A DNA stretch of 64,000 nucleotides from Gymnopus androsaceus JB14 (taxonomy: Eukaryota; Basidiomycota; Agaricomycetes; Agaricales; Omphalotaceae): the NCBI GenBank assembly GCA_009733575.1, contig ML769391.1:480147-544146 (forward strand). Reading direction: 5' to 3'. Positions 26,951 to 38,136 of the stretch are shown here, one piece after another. The notes below the pieces were generated by a model. That model was not told where the DNA came from. It searched no databases and worked only from the letters and a program-made list of their open reading frames with translations. Position 1 is the first letter of the stretch. Every line of letters starts with the position of its first letter. A program made the position numbers and the translations under genes.

Positions 26951-28388
26951 ATGACAACTCCCGATGTTAGTGCCAGGACCATAATTCCCTCGTCTTTTCC
27001 CCATCCTTCTCAGTCCACAACCTCCAATGGAATCGTAGGGAGCCACTTTCGAATTGGGAAGAAACTCGGAGAAGGTTCATATGGCGTTGTATATGCAGGT
27101 CAGTTTCTAGGAAATAATTTACCTTTCCCTTTTATTCCATGTCGCGTCTTTTTTTCTTATATTGTCGTATATGCGTAGCTTGGTAGCGAGCTAGCTTCAT
27201 TCTCGTACTTTGCTCATCCGTATTTTGCTCACCCAATTCGTCTACAGGTACCAAAATGCTTTCCAATACTCCGGTCGCTATCAAACTTGTGCGACTCTTG
27301 TGGTCTTTCTGAATAAAGTCATGTCAATTGACTATAATCACTCCAGGAATCTCGAGAACCAGAATCCGACGCTTCCTATCTACGAGATGAGTTTCGATCA
27401 TACAGGGTATTGAATGGCACACGTCGGTCTTTACCTTTACCTGTTGTTCATCCTATTCCAACCATTTTATTCAGCTGGTATTCCTCAAGTATACCATTTT
27501 GGTCGAGACAAAGATTTGTACAATGTTCTTGTCATTGACCTCCTTGGGCCGAGCCTTGAAGATCTTTTTGAGATGTGTGGTCGGAAATTCACAATCAAAA
27601 CCATTTGCATGGCCGCTAAGCAAATGGTAAGTACTTCTCCCATTTACAAAGTGGACAGGAAAGCGGAACAGCTAGTATTGGAGGCCTCTCATCTCCTATC
27701 TAGGTTACCCGTGTCCAAGCCATCCATGAAAAGTTTCTAATGAACCGGGACATCAAACCTGACAACTTCTTGATTGGTCTCCCAAACTCCAAGAGTGCTA
27801 GCACAATACATATCACAGGTAGATTCTTTTCTTCCTTATTCTGTGACGTCACACCTGCCTTGTGCTAGACTTTGGTATGGCGAAACACTACCGCGATCCG
27901 AAAACCAAGGTGCACATACCTTATCGAGAGAACAAGTCATCTCCCGGCACTGTTCGATACATGTCCATCAACACCCACCTGGGTCGTGAACAGTCTAGAA
28001 GGGACGATTTAGAGTCTTTGGGCTACGTATTTATGTATTTCCTCCGAGGTCGTCTGCCATGGCAGGACTTGCGGGCACAGACCGATGAGCAGCTATACGA
28101 GAAGATCGGAGAAAAGAAACAGACTACTCCGATTTCTGAACTCTGCGAAGGCTTCCCTAGTAAGTGTTGCGATTTACAGCACGGCGTTATAGATGGATTG
28201 ACCATTTAACAGAGGAGTTTGCGATCTACATGGATTATGTGCGGAAGCTCAGTTTCCAGGAGACACCCGACTACGACTTTCTTCGTGACCTGTTCACCAA
28301 AGTTCTGAAGAATGCTAGTCGAACCGGATGGCGACTTCCCTCGTCAGCGGTACACCAATATTCTGAACGAGCTAAGCGGACCGGATGA
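26951..28388 (+). pseudogene. Casein kinase I, decayed copy 1
   Basis: Closely similar to the intact CK1 at 36026-38136 with identical intron positions. Present are the glycine loop GKKLGEGSYGVV, the Lys exon TPVAIKL, the [20 protein letters not shown] region, the catalytic loop [31 protein letters not shown] and [20 protein letters not shown]. The activation segment has changed from the CK1-typical [11 protein letters not shown] to [11 protein letters not shown], and the residue before RDIKPDN is Asn. Near 28310-28400 an insertion and two frame changes end the protein at 28388, and [12 protein letters not shown] follows out of frame. The basic C-terminal tail and its cysteines are absent. 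Probably non-functional, or a truncated kinase. Confidence 0.8.
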
Positions 28389-29446
28389 CGAAGTCTTATG
28401 ATTGGATGCTCCTCAACGGTGGCAAAGGTTGGGATCCCAGTAATGTAAGTCAATCAGCATCCTAATCCTCTCAATGATCTCCTCTGTCAGCCTCACCTCA
28501 TATGTCCAGTAAGGCAACGTATTAAGTGGCGTAGTAGCGTAGGCTGGTATGGCTTAGGCGCCCTTCCCGGTAATGTCTCGGCCCCAGTCGGCCCGATAAA
28601 GTTCCACAGACAATCGGACAACCAGGCTGAAACAACCCACTGGTGAATACTATCGTGCCTGTCGGTTTGCAAAGCCAGGGGAGTGTTTTGGAGGCTCTTC
28701 CTCGCGCATCGAGGAGCGTTTCGAGCGACAGATATTGAGCTTTAGAGATGAGAATTGGCACGACGTTTGTGGTATGTATGCCTCGAGATTGAAGTATGTG
28801 TACTTGAAAGATATGGTCTAAATCCTTTTTGCATTGCAAATGGTTGAGCACTCATTCCGCAAGCTGTTTTCAATGTAAATTCATGAATTTCTCAATATTT
28901 GGCCTGCATATCATTACTAGCCCAGTGTTGAACAAATGGAAAAAGGCATGCATGCCTGAATAGCTTCTATTATGCATTGGAGTGTTTCTCCAGCAAGGCA
29001 AGGAAGCATTAAAGAGTCAAGCAGTACAAGAAGAAGAAGTGTGACTTTTGTAAATGTATCAATTTCAGTGGAAAATTGTGAGATTTGATGTGACATTGAT
29101 TTTGCAACTCTACTGATTTGAGGATCCTTGATAAGTTGATGGTTGCATCAATATTGCACTTATTTTTAACATCCTTAAGCCACTGTAAGTAGCTAGTCAG
29201 CTTGAATACATCCTATGCTACATGTTTCCCAAATCCAATGTCAATCTAATGATATTGAAGGCATTTCCAAGACAGTTTGCAAAAGATTTTGCAACTCCCC
29301 TGGCATGATAGTAGTCCCACAGTTTAGAACAGTTGCCTTACAGCATTTATAATATACAATGAGAATCATAATTTTTTCCACAGCTTCCCTAAAAGGGAAG
29401 CTGACCAGTGACCATCTACAATGTTGTCTGATTTCTCTGTCCTTTC
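28389..29446. other. AT-rich stretch without a supported gene
   Basis: It starts with the unspliced remnant of the CK1 3' end and becomes AT-rich after about 28850, marking the left flank of the transposon-derived region. Confidence 0.5.
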
Positions 29447-29665
29447 TTGTCTCTTCCATCATATCTCATGACAGAGATCAGTCAGGATATGAAGCATACT
29501 GCTTTGCATATGTGGGAGAGTGGCTGGGATTTGGATGATATCTTCTCAGTGCTGGTTGTTTCACCATCCAGCATGTACCACTGGCAAGCCATTTTGGAAG
29601 TGTTTGGAGATGTGAATCAACCATATCAGAAGAAATGGTCTAGGCCTAGGTCACTTAGGGAGTGA
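29447..29665 (+). mobile_element. Tc1/mariner-type transposase N-terminal fragment
   Basis: The open frame reads ISQDMKHTALHMWESGWDLD, then DIFSVLVVSPSSMYHWQAIL, EVFGDVNQPY and a terminal Arg-rich SRPRSL. This is the helix-turn-helix DNA-binding layout seen at the start of basidiomycete Tc1/mariner-like transposases, where 'W..G.....I...L.VS..S.YRW...F..FGDV' is usual. The DDE catalytic domain is missing, so the element is dead. It sits at the left edge of a nest of miniature inverted-repeat elements, which a related active transposase elsewhere may have moved. Confidence 0.55.
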
Positions 29666-29897
29666 CCTTATAGGCCAACCCAAAAAGACTTACGTGACTT
29701 GGGTGACTTAGGTCACTACTAGGAGAGCTAGATCTCCCAGGGTCCCTAAGGTGTCCTGAGGCAATCTGAGAAGCCTAGGAGGCCTGAGACCTAAGGTAGC
29801 CCAAGGTTCTTCTAAAACTAGGCTTAAATTGGCTAAAATGTTTTGAATGCATTTAAATATTTTTAAATACTGGCTCATGAAATAAGTGCCCAATAAG

Positions 29898-30426
29898 TGC
29901 CTACATGCTAAGGGGTGTTCAAAAAAATATGCGCTGACATTGACCTTGGGGAGGGGGGGTCTGAGAATTCCTTATGGCCAAAATTTTTTCATACCATTGA
30001 GGCTCTGAGGGGTGTTTTAGGTCAATTCAACTACTAAAATAAGGCTATAAAAACTATTTAAAGCACTCAACATCTCAAATCTCCCTGAAAAACATGGATT
30101 TTATAGGATATGATGCATTTTAATACCAATTTAGCACCTCCATCAAAAAATATTGTCAATGCAAGTTTCACTTACACCAGGTTGAATTGAACTTAGATAA
30201 ACTGCTGTGTATTAATTGCCTCTGAAAATGTTGTTTAAAGTTGCAAAGGGAGAAGAAATTGTTACGTAATACAAATTTGAAGTTGGAAATCCTCCGAAGT
30301 GTGGGAAAATTTTACTATATATAGGCAGTGTAAGGGGGGGGACTTCATGAATCCTTATGACCCAAAAACAAGGGCATGTCGGGACTTAGTGGGTTGAACA
30401 CCCCTTGCCACATGCATGTAGGCACT
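29898..30426. mobile_element. MITE-like element with GGGGTGTTCAA ends
   Basis: The left end AAGGGGTGTTCAA at 29910 and the right end TTGAACACCCCTT at 30394-30406 are perfect inverted repeats. An outer pair, GTGCCTACATGC at left and its reverse complement at right, extends the symmetry. Inside, two G-rich tracts (29947-29957 and near 30331) are each followed by a similar TCCTTATG..C.AAAA segment in direct orientation. No open frame is present. Confidence 0.65.
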
Positions 30427-30753
30427 GTAAACTGCATAGAATTAAAATCAGTTGATGAGATCAAATCACATCAGCAAAAATGTCTACACCATTTTTCCTG
30501 ACACAGTTTCATCAAGAATTAACAGTTGACTTCAAACATTTATTGAACTTGAACCTAAGTTAAAAATGACTTGAGTAGGGTTGTTCTACATGATAATTAA
30601 GACTAGTAAAATACTATACTGCAGGCAAAGAGTCGAAGACCAACACACCTGAAAACCAAGTGCCTTAAATGCACTACCCAATGCACTAATGCACGCAAGC
30701 AATAAATTTGATGAACAAAAGGAGCTTTGGTGATTTAAAGCCAATTTGGCTTT

Positions 30754-30903
30754 CATCAGCAAAACCTAGATGGTCCCATAGCAAGGTCCTTCTCTGTAGA
30801 GTACTCTACAGAACTATATGGAGTGCTATAGATTGCTATGAGTTGCTATGGGTTGCTATGGATTGCTATAGGTGCTATAGCTTTCATATAGGTTTTGCTG
30901 ATG
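30754..30903. mobile_element. 150-bp MITE with CATCAGCAAAACC ends
   Basis: Perfect inverted termini CATCAGCAAAACC (30754) and GGTTTTGCTGATG (ending 30903). The interior is built from reiterated TATGG.TTGCTATG units and a small palindrome CTGTAGAGTACTCTACAG. Non-coding. Confidence 0.7.
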
Positions 30904-30923
30904 CACCTTGGAAATTGTGTGTG

Positions 30924-31198
30924 TACATCAGCAAAACCTGGATGGTTGATAAGACATCTTAATACATTCTGGAGCAAGGGTACCCTCTCCAGAGTGCTCC
31001 AGAGAGCTCAGAGCACTCAGAGCCATTCAATTGCTTTTTTGATGCTTTTTGATGGCTTTTTGACAGCTGCCAAAAGCAATTGAATGGCTCTGAGTGCTCT
31101 GAGTGCTCTGAGCTCTCTGGAGCTCTCTGGAGAGGGTACCCTTGCTCCAGAATGTATTAAGATTTCTTATCAACCATCCAGGTTTTGCTGTGATGTAC
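30924..31198. mobile_element. 275-bp foldback MITE with arms over 100 bp
   Basis: The left arm starts TACATCAGCAAAACCTGG and runs through TTAATACATTCTGGAGCAAG and GGTACCCTCTCCAGAG to CCATTCAATTGCTTTT. The right arm is its near-exact reverse complement, leaving a loop of only a few dozen bases. The termini match those of the 30754-30903 element. Confidence 0.78.
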
Positions 31199-31304
31199 TA
31201 TGCCCTTTGAGATTGAATGAATAGTAATGTTTGACCTTGTAAAGTTCAGAAGCAAAGATCCTAAGACAAAAACAGATAAATTACATGTCTATCTACAAGT
31301 AGTA

Positions 31305-32410
31305 CATCAGCAAAAATAGTCTGGACCTCAGGTCATCCAAGGAGATCCTTGAGGAGACCTATGTATCCTAGGACTCCTAGGACTCTCAGGTGTCCACTGT
31401 CTAAGTCTTTTTCCTGAGACTTCCTGATACTTCCAGAGGTGTCCTGAGGCAGCCTGGGCTACTTTTAATGAGGTACAAAACCTAAAAAATCATTTACATT
31501 CTTTTCTATTCAACTATCTCTTTGTAACTTGATTTCTACACTTATATGACTCAAATCTTACATCAGCAAATGCCAAAACCTGGATAATTGCCATAGATGT
31601 TATAGCAAGCCATAGCAGCCATAGAACTATGAACTGCTATGAGCTGCATCTGGAAGTGCATTCTGGCTACATCAGCAAAATCTGTATGTTGCCAGAGCAG
31701 TCAGATGATTGAATTGATGCTTTGGAGTGCTCTGGAGTGCTCTGACTGCTCTGAAGCTGTAGGAGCTAAGGGAATTGATGGAAAGCTGTCAGTGAAGTGA
31801 CATAACCAACAGAACTGATGAAAATGCTGTAAACTGTCAGGAGTTGTATAAAAGTGTTGCTGTTCATGAACTCAAAGTTGAACATTGGACTTGTGCTTTT
31901 CTTTTGCCTCCTTCCAGTATCGCAACCTTGGGACAACTTCCTTTCCTCCCATGGCGGGCTTGTATCCATTTTTGGCATTGATTGGCTAGTGTTTGGAGGT
32001 GTCTGAGGGTTGTGGAGGCAGAGGCAGACTCAGAGAGTGGGAAATGGGGAGGTAGAAATTGGGAAATATTCAAGCTGGCTAGAAGCAGTACTTAGGACTA
32101 TGTAGTATCATCTAGACTGCTGTGTTTTGGTAGTGTACAATAAACAACACTCATGAGCTTAACACTTATTGCATGGTTACAATATGAAATTCTCAATTAA
32201 ATGAGGGTCTAACCTAATTTTGTTGAATGATGGGTGGAACGATGGGCAGTTTCCAGAGAGCTCCAGAGAGCTCCAGAGAACTCAATGGTCCTTCAGAGCA
32301 CTCTGGAGCTACTACCCTTGCTCTGGCTGCTCTGGCTGCTCTGAATGCTCTGAGTGCTCTGGAGAGCTCTGGACCACTCCAACAGAGAACATACAGGTTT
32401 TGCTGATATA
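31305..32410. mobile_element. Nested MITE fragments of the CATCAGCAAAA family
   Basis: Left-type ends (TACATCAGCAAA) occur at about 31303, 31561 and 31670, and a right-type end (GGTTTTGCTGATATA) at about 32397. The interior carries runs of GCTCTGAGTGCTCTGGAG-like units, as in the neighbouring foldback element. Exact pairing of ends is uncertain because copies are nested. Confidence 0.5.
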
Positions 32411-32695
32411 CAGGATCTACACAAGCTACTGTAGAGCCCTGTAGGAGAGTTATGTAAGCCCTGTAGACTCTTGTAGACACTGTAGCAACTGTAGTAAACC
32501 AGATGTGCTATGAACTGCTATGGGTTCAAGCTATGAGCCCCTTTGAGCTTGCAGATTTATATTGTGATTTGACATCTATAGCAACCCATAGCAACTCATA
32601 GCAATCCATAGCTCTTGATAGAGGGGGACCTTGCTATGAGTTCTAAGAGTGCCATAACTGCTATAGAGAGCTCATTCAGGTTTTGCTGGTGTATC
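32411..32695. mobile_element. MITE fragment with CTATGAG-rich interior
   Basis: A right-type end GGTTTTGCTGGTGTAT lies at about 32683. The interior repeats CTGTAG and CATAGCAA.. units. A clean left end is not seen. From 32850 to 33557 there is no supported gene. Confidence 0.4.
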
Positions 32696-33557
32696 ATCCT
32701 ACTAAACTTGTATATTTAACACTTACACTCATTAACACTGGGGGTGGAAACGGATACACTTGATGGTCAAGTGCCTTAAACACACCACCCAATGCACTGG
32801 GTAATGCACTAGGCAATGCACTACTCTGTACTCCTTTCAGATTCCATTCCACATTTTTGACTTTCTTGGACATTCAGCATGGATTGATGTCCTCAAGATG
32901 CCCAGAATCCTGCTAGTCTTCTGTCCAATCTACTTATCTGGGCCTGCACTGCAATGTTGCATCTTCAATTGTCCAACTTAATATACTTATTTCCAGTAAT
33001 CTGATCCTCATATGGGCAGGCTGCACTGCTGCCGCCAGGGTTCCATAGGACTGGGAAATCCTGTTTCTTGAATACATCTCAAGACGTCCACTTAACTGAC
33101 CTGGACTCATAATGCTCCTAGTATTTCACCAGATACATTTTACATCTTTCCTTCAATTAATTCAGACCTTGAGCTCTGTTTGGGCGGCTCACCTGGCAAC
33201 TATGGGTGGGAGCATAGGGCTAAAGCCCAACCAGACCTCTTTGCAATCAGTATTCCACTTTGTCTCTTACATTACTTATTCTACTTATCTCGAACTATCC
33301 ATAGTCTAGCTCATCTCGGACCCAGACCGACCATATATACTTTGACTCTCAAGCGGCTGGAAGCTGTATGTTTTTTTTGCTAATGGTTCACGCAGTATAA
33401 ATGGATCGAAAACCCTAAAATATATTGGACACTACATAATGACAAAAGCAACGCAATCCTCCAAGCCCCTGCATCCATGATTCGAATGATAGATGCACCG
33501 GAGGAGCATGGAGCAGAAGCAGGCTTAAGCTTGATACTCAGCTCGAAATGCACCTTG

Positions 33558-35025
33558 CTATCTTCTTGCCGGAGCTCGCTTGCGAACCTCTTCGTCTTTA
33601 ACAGCATGAAGCATTAACTTGTTCGGGTTCTCTTTGGTCATACCAGGGAACCCTTTATGCCAATTGTACGATACTGCGTATGCGAACATTGAGCCATTAC
33701 GGTTGAAAGTGCTGCATGCAATAGGAGCCGGCGCGGGATCAAAGCCTAAAAAGAGCGGGGGGAAGGAGGTCACAGAATTAGGGAACGTTTGATCGAGACT
33801 TGCACGGATGCTTGGAGGAGAAGGAACACTCAAAAGGTCAGTATTAGGTATACGCACTTTTCAATCTCATCCGCGCGTCTTTATCCCAGAAATGAATGGT
33901 ACCGTCAGATCCTATATTATATTAATGATTGATGCGTGTATGAATCAGAAGCAGGCTGGCATACGGAACGTACCACAAGTTGAGAAGGTGCCGTGAACAG
34001 GATGGAAATTGATATCGTTAACCGAGTATACCAGGGACTGGTCCTTGTTGTTCGGCTTGGAATCTTGACGATGGCATCTGAAAGAATAGTCATAGCTGCG
34101 TCCAGAGTTTAATACAGACACAACAGGTAAGCATTCGACTTGCATACCTTCTGTTCTTCTCCTCAATGTACCTAAATAGAGTAAGCCATGCAATATGCAC
34201 TAGAGTATTGAAAAATCTTACTGAAATGCCACCCTTCCTTCAATACTGCCAACAGCGAACCCTGTTTTATCAGAGGGATGGCAGCATGTAATGACACGCG
34301 TTTGGCGTCTCAGAGGCGAGACAATGGTTTTATACGGTGTGGTACTTTTCGCCAAATCGAAGAGTTGTACGTGGCGTTCCGCAGTACCTACGACCATCAG
34401 TGGGTAATGAGCGTCAAGGGTATAGCATCGTTCTGGGAGTGTGACGGTTGCGATCGGCGAAGGCGTACGCAGATCCCAGTACTATAATCATGGTGTTTAC
34501 CCGTGAAGATGAACCGATTGTTGAACGTTGAACAAGACCCACTTTGATTGTTTTATCCCAGCTTCCGGTCACTAGTACACCTGCATTCGGAGTGTTCACC
34601 CATTTTACTACCTTGACAGGCCCATCATGCTGCGCGACTTGGGTAGCCTGCCCTGTGCCAACGTCGAACATGAGCCCCGTGTTATCTACACCGCCAGAGA
34701 ATATGCGGCTGCCTTCCTGTTAGATGAGTTACAAGGTGTTGCTGTGGGACGATATCTTAAAACTTGCCTCGTTCCAGCATACCGACAACACCGGCGCCTG
34801 GTGAGAATACATTGCTCGACCTTGCGATTGGCCTTGCGGGGAGATCTCGTAAACACGGACCTACAGCGGATACGATTTGTAGATGAAGGAAGTGATCTCA
34901 TGAGAAGCTTACTGAGTTGTCCCAACTTCCGACGGCGAGGTAATCAGCCTTGCTGGAGAATGCAAGAGAAGAAATGGAATCACTTGGAGGGTTGGATATC
35001 GCGATGTCTGGGGTCGACATGGCCA
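33558..35025 (-). CDS. RAE1/Gle2-type WD40 mRNA export factor, copy 2
   Basis: Second RAE1-family gene, on the same strand as copy 1. It starts [20 protein letters not shown], lacking the Gln/Thr-rich leader of copy 1. Blades follow in the same order: [15 protein letters not shown], [111 protein letters not shown]. The end is [20 protein letters not shown] and RKRAPARR. Frames and splice sites are intact. Intron 34717-34767 has a GCAAGT donor. The protein differs from copy 1 at many positions, so this is an old duplication and both copies are probably expressed. Copy 1 looks closer to a canonical RAE1. Confidence 0.88.
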
Positions 35026-35453
35026 TGGTGGTAGTAGTAGATCAACGTTCAACTATGATACAGAGCTAGCCGCGTCCGCGAGCCGTTGAGTCAAATTGCA
35101 ATTTCCGGCTCCGAACCTGCAAGCCTGATAAAACATACTGCTAAAGCAAACTAAGAGTAAGTCCAAGTCCAGCCCATAATCTTGCGTTCAGTAATATAAT
35201 AGCACTGCATAGAGCATCTGTAAAGTTAAGGATATGAGCTTTCGATGGAATGAAGCCAACTACAGAGCATTGGGGGGCCTAGACATTTTGAAGCTCCAGT
35301 CCCACTAGCCTTAAGCCAGAATTCGGAGAGGGACGTTCACTCATGGGAATAGAGCTTCTGAATCAGATGCAGGATCCCCTTCGAGAAATTCGGAGGAGTA
35401 TACAATAGCTGTCTCAATAACTTTAAGTTGAATAACCTAAGTCTTGGCGAAGG

Positions 35454-35922
35454 TTGAGCGGTGCGCTGGTATTCAGTCTAATTCGTTTCGCTACTGCGAC
35501 GCTGCGGGCTGTGTTTGCAGATCGTGGCACGAAGTATAACGTTCAGGAGCTGTATAACTTACAGGAGGATGGCCGACCTGTGACCGACGTCCAGAAGGAA
35601 GACGGCATCATCAGGAAAATGGCAGGCCGCGATACGACTGAGATAGCAGCGCATATGTACGATTATGTGTGATCCCTGGACCAGGACATATTGGCCGTCA
35701 TAACGCCTCAGATTATCATAAAGCAGTGGAGCAGTAGCCAAAAGCAGCGAGCTGAAGCTATTAGCCTCGAGACGATCGGACGTTTGGTGTTTGGTGCACA
35801 GTCAGAATGAAGCATTGAACAAGTTTCAGAAACTGGAGCGCCCATCGGCGCCGGCGCCGGTCCAGGAACTGAAATGGAAATTGCCGAATTAGCCATGTGG
35901 TCTGCCGACAAATACTACTGAA
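35454..35922 (+). pseudogene. Open-frame remnant of unknown protein with two stops
   Basis: One frame runs through 469 bases with only two interruptions, both TGA. It reads ALVFSLIRFATATLRAVFAD, YNVQELYNLQEDGRPVTDVQ, GRDTTEIAAHMYDYV, then after the stop DQDILAVITPQIIIKQWSSS and AISLETIGRLVFGAQSE, and after the second stop VSETGAPIGAGAGPGTEMEI. It lacks a start codon. No family is recognised. It lies between the promoters of RAE1 copy 2 and CK1 copy 2 and is absent from the matching place near copy 1. Confidence 0.45.
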
Positions 35923-36025
35923 CCTTCATCCTCTCTTTCTCCTCTTCCCTCAAGTTGGCTAACTCCAGTACCCTCTTTTTTCTCTCCCATTTCGGGCTGG
36001 ATTTATCTCACTGCAAGTCACAGCC

Positions 36026-38136
36026 ATGACGACTCCCCATGTTATTGCCTCGTCTTCTCCCCATCCTTCTCAATCCACAACCTCCAATGGAATCGTAGGG
36101 AGCCACTTTCGGGTTGGGAAGAAAATCGGAGAAGGTTCATTTGGTGTTGTATTTGAAGGTCAGTTTCTAGGCAATAATTCACCTTTCCCTTTTATTCCAA
36201 GTTGCGACTTTTTTCTTGTCTTGTCGTGTATGCGTTGGCTCAGTAGCGAGCTAGCTTCATTCTCGTACTATGTTCGTCCGTATGTTGCTCACAAACTCGT
36301 CTACAGGTACCAAGATGCTTTCCAATACTCCGGTCGCTATAAAATTTGTGCGGCTCTTATTGTCTTTCTAAAAATGACATGTCAATTGACCGTACTCGCT
36401 CCAGGAACCTCGAAAATCCGACGCTCCCCAACTACGGGATGAATTTCGGTCATACAGGACATTGAATGGCACACGTCGGTCTTTACCCTTACCTACATCT
36501 CATCCTATTTCAACCATTTTATTCAGCCGGTGTTCCTCAAGTACACCACTTTGGTCAAGAAGGGTTGCACAATGTTCTTGTCATTGACCTCCTTGGGCCG
36601 AACCTTGAAGATCTCTTTGACATGTGTGGTCGGAAATTCACAATCAAAACCGTTTGCATGGCCGCTAAGCAAATGGTCAGTATTTCTCCCTCCAATACTG
36701 GCTGTCCCGCTTTCTTGTTCGCTGTGTAAATGGCTTCTCATCTCCTATTTAGGTTACCCGTGTCCAAGCCATCCACGAAAAGTCTCTAATATACCGGGAC
36801 ATCAAACCTGACAACTTCTTGATCGGTGTCCCAAACTCCAAGACTGCTAACACAATACATATCATAGGTAGCTTCTTTCTTCCTTATTCTGCTGTCTTCT
36901 TACAACTGACGTCACGCCTGCCTTGTGCTAGACTTTGGTATGGCGAAACACTACCGCGATCCGAAAACCAAGGTGCACATACCTTACCGAGAGCGCAAGT
37001 CACTTTCCGGCACTGCTCGATACATGTCCATCAACACCCACCTGGGTCGTGAACAGTCTAGAAGGGACGATTTAGAGTCTTTGGGCCACGTATTTATGTA
37101 TTTCCTCCGAGGTGGTCTGCCATGGCAGGGCTTGCGGGCAGCAACCAATAAGCAGAAATACGAGAAGATCGGAGAAAAGAAACAGACTACTCCGATTTCT
37201 GAACTCTGCGAAGGTTTCCCTGGTAAGTGTTGCTGTTTACAGCACGACCTTAATAGATGGATTGACCATTCAACAGAGGAGTTTGCGATCTACATGAACT
37301 ACGTGCGGAAGCTCGGTTTCGAGGAGACACCCGACTACGACTTTCTTCGTGAGCTGTTCACCAAAGTTCTGAAGACGCTAGACGATCCGGATGATGGCAT
37401 CTATGATTGGATGCTGCTAAACGGTGGCAAGGGTTGGGAGGCCAGTAACGTAAGTCAATCTCAGCCATCCCTAATTTCTCTTCTCAACGATCTTCACTGT
37501 TAGCCACATGCAAGCTCTCCAGCACCACATCGTGAACACAGGCGAGATCGTGAACGTGAGCACGGTGCTCACCGGCGAGGCTCAAGGCAGAATCAAGACG
37601 CTGCTGCGAACACCTCGGGCCTTGTCATAACCCCAGCCCCTGCACACGTTAAAAGTAGTCGACGGCCAGCAAACAATGAGCGAACCAACTCGACACCTCG
37701 CGACATTGGAAGCGTCCAACCTCTGGCACCCACTAGCCGGCGCGCAAGTCAACAACAGCGCGAAGCTAGTGCTCTTGCCAGCGTTGGCCTGTCAACTCCT
37801 CACCCCTATGCAACTGCCCCAAGTCCCAACGGCTACCGAACAACAGAACGGAATGCTTTTGGCCGAAGCTCCCCTAATCCTGCTATCATAACGAATGGGA
37901 ACGGTCTACCAAACAATGGCTCAGAATCCTTCCTATATGGACAGATTCCTGGAAAGGTTGCCACCAACTCACGCGACGGTACTACGACGGGTGGGACGGG
38001 GACGAGGGACTTGCATCCCGGTCCTGTTCGGGGCATGACGGTCTATGATCGGGAGCAGATGGAGAGGGTCGGAGAACAGGACGAAGATGGCCATGGTCGA
38101 CGACGAGGATTCCTGGGTTTATGTTGTCGAGGTTAG
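36026..38136 (+). CDS. Casein kinase I with basic tail and C-terminal Cys-Cys
   Basis: A Ser/Thr protein kinase of the CK1 family, complete over eight or so exons. The N-terminus is short ([17 protein letters not shown]). The kinase domain has [108 protein letters not shown] and [20 protein letters not shown]. These are all CK1 hallmarks. The last kinase exon ends [21 protein letters not shown] tail of about 210 residues rich in Arg, Ser and Asn ends [13 protein letters not shown] near-terminal Cys pair is typical of plasma-membrane, palmitoylated Yck-type CK1. It is the intact member of a pair whose other copy (26951-28388) is broken. Confidence 0.92.

Larger units (their letters stand above)
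30658..32803. repeat. Direct repeat pair flanking part of the MITE nest
   Basis: The motif CAAGTGCCTTAAA.GCAC.A, followed by CCCAATGCACT, occurs at about 30658-30690 and again at about 32771-32803 in the same orientation. The pair encloses the CATCAGCAAAACC elements, so it may be the ends of a larger, older insertion or a duplication made during nesting. Confidence 0.45.

Noticed and set aside
29241..29462. Minus-strand frame next to the transposase fragment.
   Set aside because: AT-rich sequence, no similarity, and overlap with the better-supported plus-strand HTH fragment.
30754..32695. Reiterated short words in the MITE nest, considered as a CRISPR-like or satellite array.
   Set aside because: Spacing is irregular and the repeats lie inside inverted-repeat elements; this is a eukaryotic genome.
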